Positions 63,321-64,000 of a stretch of 64,000 bases of DNA are shown here, in pieces (the stretch's first letter is position 1; each line of letters opens with the position of its first letter). The position numbers and the translations under genes are program-made. The notes under the pieces were generated by a model that saw only the letters and a program-made list of their open reading frames with translations, was not told where the DNA came from and made no database searches. The stretch comes from Porphyromonas asaccharolytica DSM 20707 (lineage in GTDB: Bacteria > Bacteroidota > Bacteroidia > Bacteroidales > Porphyromonadaceae). The DNA is taken from the NCBI RefSeq assembly GCF_000212375.1, contig NC_015501.1, positions 1,426,001-1,490,000 of the forward strand, written 5' to 3'.

Positions 63321-64000
63321 ATGATGACAATGCAACGATACCACAACATACTCTTCGCACTTATAGTGCTCCTTGCGTCCACCTCCGTGAGCGCACAAGT
63401 TGCTACTACTCCTGCTGACACGATCTATGCCCCCTCGATCGATTACGCTCGTCCCGTCACCAAGACCATCGCAGGTGTGACCATAACAGGTGCACAAGGA
63501 TATGATCAGGAGGTCTTGCTAGGCTATACCGGTCTCAAGGTAGGGGAGCGCATAGAGATACCAGGAGCTGCTACAACTGCTGTAGTGCAGCAGTTCACAC
63601 GCAATGGTACTTTTGCCAATGCACGCGTACTCGTGACTAAGTATGTGGGAGACAAGGTATGGCTAGAGGTGCAGCTGGAGCAGCATCCTCGTATTGCTTC
63701 GGTGACCTTCCACAATATCAAGAAGTCGGAGCAGGAAGACCTACAGACTAAGACAGGTCTACGAGAGAGTATGCAGCTCTCGCCCAACGTCCTAGATCGC
63801 ACTGAGCAGCTGATACAGAAGTATTACAATGAGAAGGGATATAGCGAGATGGAGGTGACCTTCGATCAGCAGCCAGACCTATCTCGTGAGGGGTATGTCA
63901 AGCTCGGCATCTCGGTCGATAAGAAGTACAAAACGAAGATCGCTAACATCTACTTTTCTGGCAACAAGGCCCTCTCTGACACGGACCTGCGCAAGGCGAT
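63321..64000 (+). CDS. bamA: Outer membrane assembly factor BamA, 5' part
   Basis: The first 226 residues are visible and reading continues past the window. Signal peptide (about 1-26, ending SVSAQV), then POTRA repeats: TIAGVTITGAQGYDQEVLLG, QHPRIASVTFHNIKKSEQEDL, and YKTKIANIYFSGNKALSDTDL. ATGs at 63324 and 63330 are alternative starts. BamA inserts beta-barrels into the outer membrane; the gene order matches P. gingivalis PG0189-PG0191 from memory. Confidence 0.93.
   Translation, partial: MMTMQRYHNILFALIVLLASTSVSAQVATTPADTIYAPSIDYARPVTKTIAGVTITGAQGYDQEVLLGYTGLKVGERIEIPGAATTAVVQQFTRNGTFANARVLVTKYVGDKVWLEVQLEQHPRIASVTFHNIKKSEQEDLQTKTGLRESMQLSPNVLDRTEQLIQKYYNEKGYSEMEVTFDQQPDLSREGYVKLGISVDKKYKTKIANIYFSGNKALSDTDLRKA

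Overview
The window looks like a chromosomal segment of an anaerobic Bacteroidota, most likely a Porphyromonas species (inference). The evidence is: promoters of the TTTG-N20-TAnnTTTG type instead of -35/-10 boxes; type IX secretion features (a secreted PepK-like protease with a C-terminal sorting domain, and PorG); a three-gene fumarate reductase; a Bacteroidota-style LTA-synthase-family sulfatase; and the order lipoprotein - porG - uppS - bamA, which matches P. gingivalis PG0188-PG0191 as I remember it. Almost everything is ordinary core genome. I see no rRNA, tRNA, prophage, transposase gene or CRISPR array.

Layout. 1-15000 is nearly all on the minus strand: lpxK (cut by the window edge) and sppA; a secreted serine endopeptidase; lrgAB; a leucine-rich-repeat surface protein; then nspC - ftsY - rimO - a membrane protein with two HU-like domains and a LysM domain. 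15000-19700: an FMN riboswitch and ribB face rsh; bioD lies upstream of rsh; a GlsB-type membrane protein and a rubredoxin follow. 20200-26200: an RND efflux operon (TolC, lipoprotein adaptor, HAE1 pump) ending in a small PII-like gene. 26200-28850: a mobile repeat element, then metK behind a SAM-II-type riboswitch with two terminator-like hairpins, and a Fur-like regulator. 29170-40000 (minus): pfkA-mutY, miaA-radC, folE, tpiA-SPOR, a DoxX-like membrane protein, a duplicated DUF1599 protein and lon. 40445-49960 (minus): an LTA-synthase-family sulfatase, three glycosyltransferases, gyrB, prmA and a MATE transporter. 50380-64000 (plus): frdCAB, crcB, two DUF1573 proteins, meaB, a small acidic protein, trmB, mrp, and the envelope operon lipoprotein - porG - uppS - bamA (cut by the edge).

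The most unusual content lies between genes. Five intergenic regions carry the same array. Each has six palindromes of the CCACGTGG type whose centres are spaced 22, 22, 64, 22 and 22 bp in every copy, around a core holding two 21-bp direct repeats. In one copy (26426-26704) the array sits inside a 279-bp element with terminal inverted repeats, flanked by an 8-bp direct duplication (GATACGGA), which is what a transposition event leaves. In another copy one stem has changed on both arms so that pairing is kept, and it forms a strong terminator for the gene next to it. All five copies sit at transcription-unit boundaries, so they may act as mobile terminators, protein-binding arrays, or both.

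Start codons were re-chosen for several genes (sppA, pepK, nspC, bioD, pfkA, radC, mutY, the DoxX-like gene, the first DUF1573 gene and the DUF6242 gene) using signal peptides, family N-termini, overlap with neighbours and promoter position. All of this comes from reading the sequence; no database search was run.
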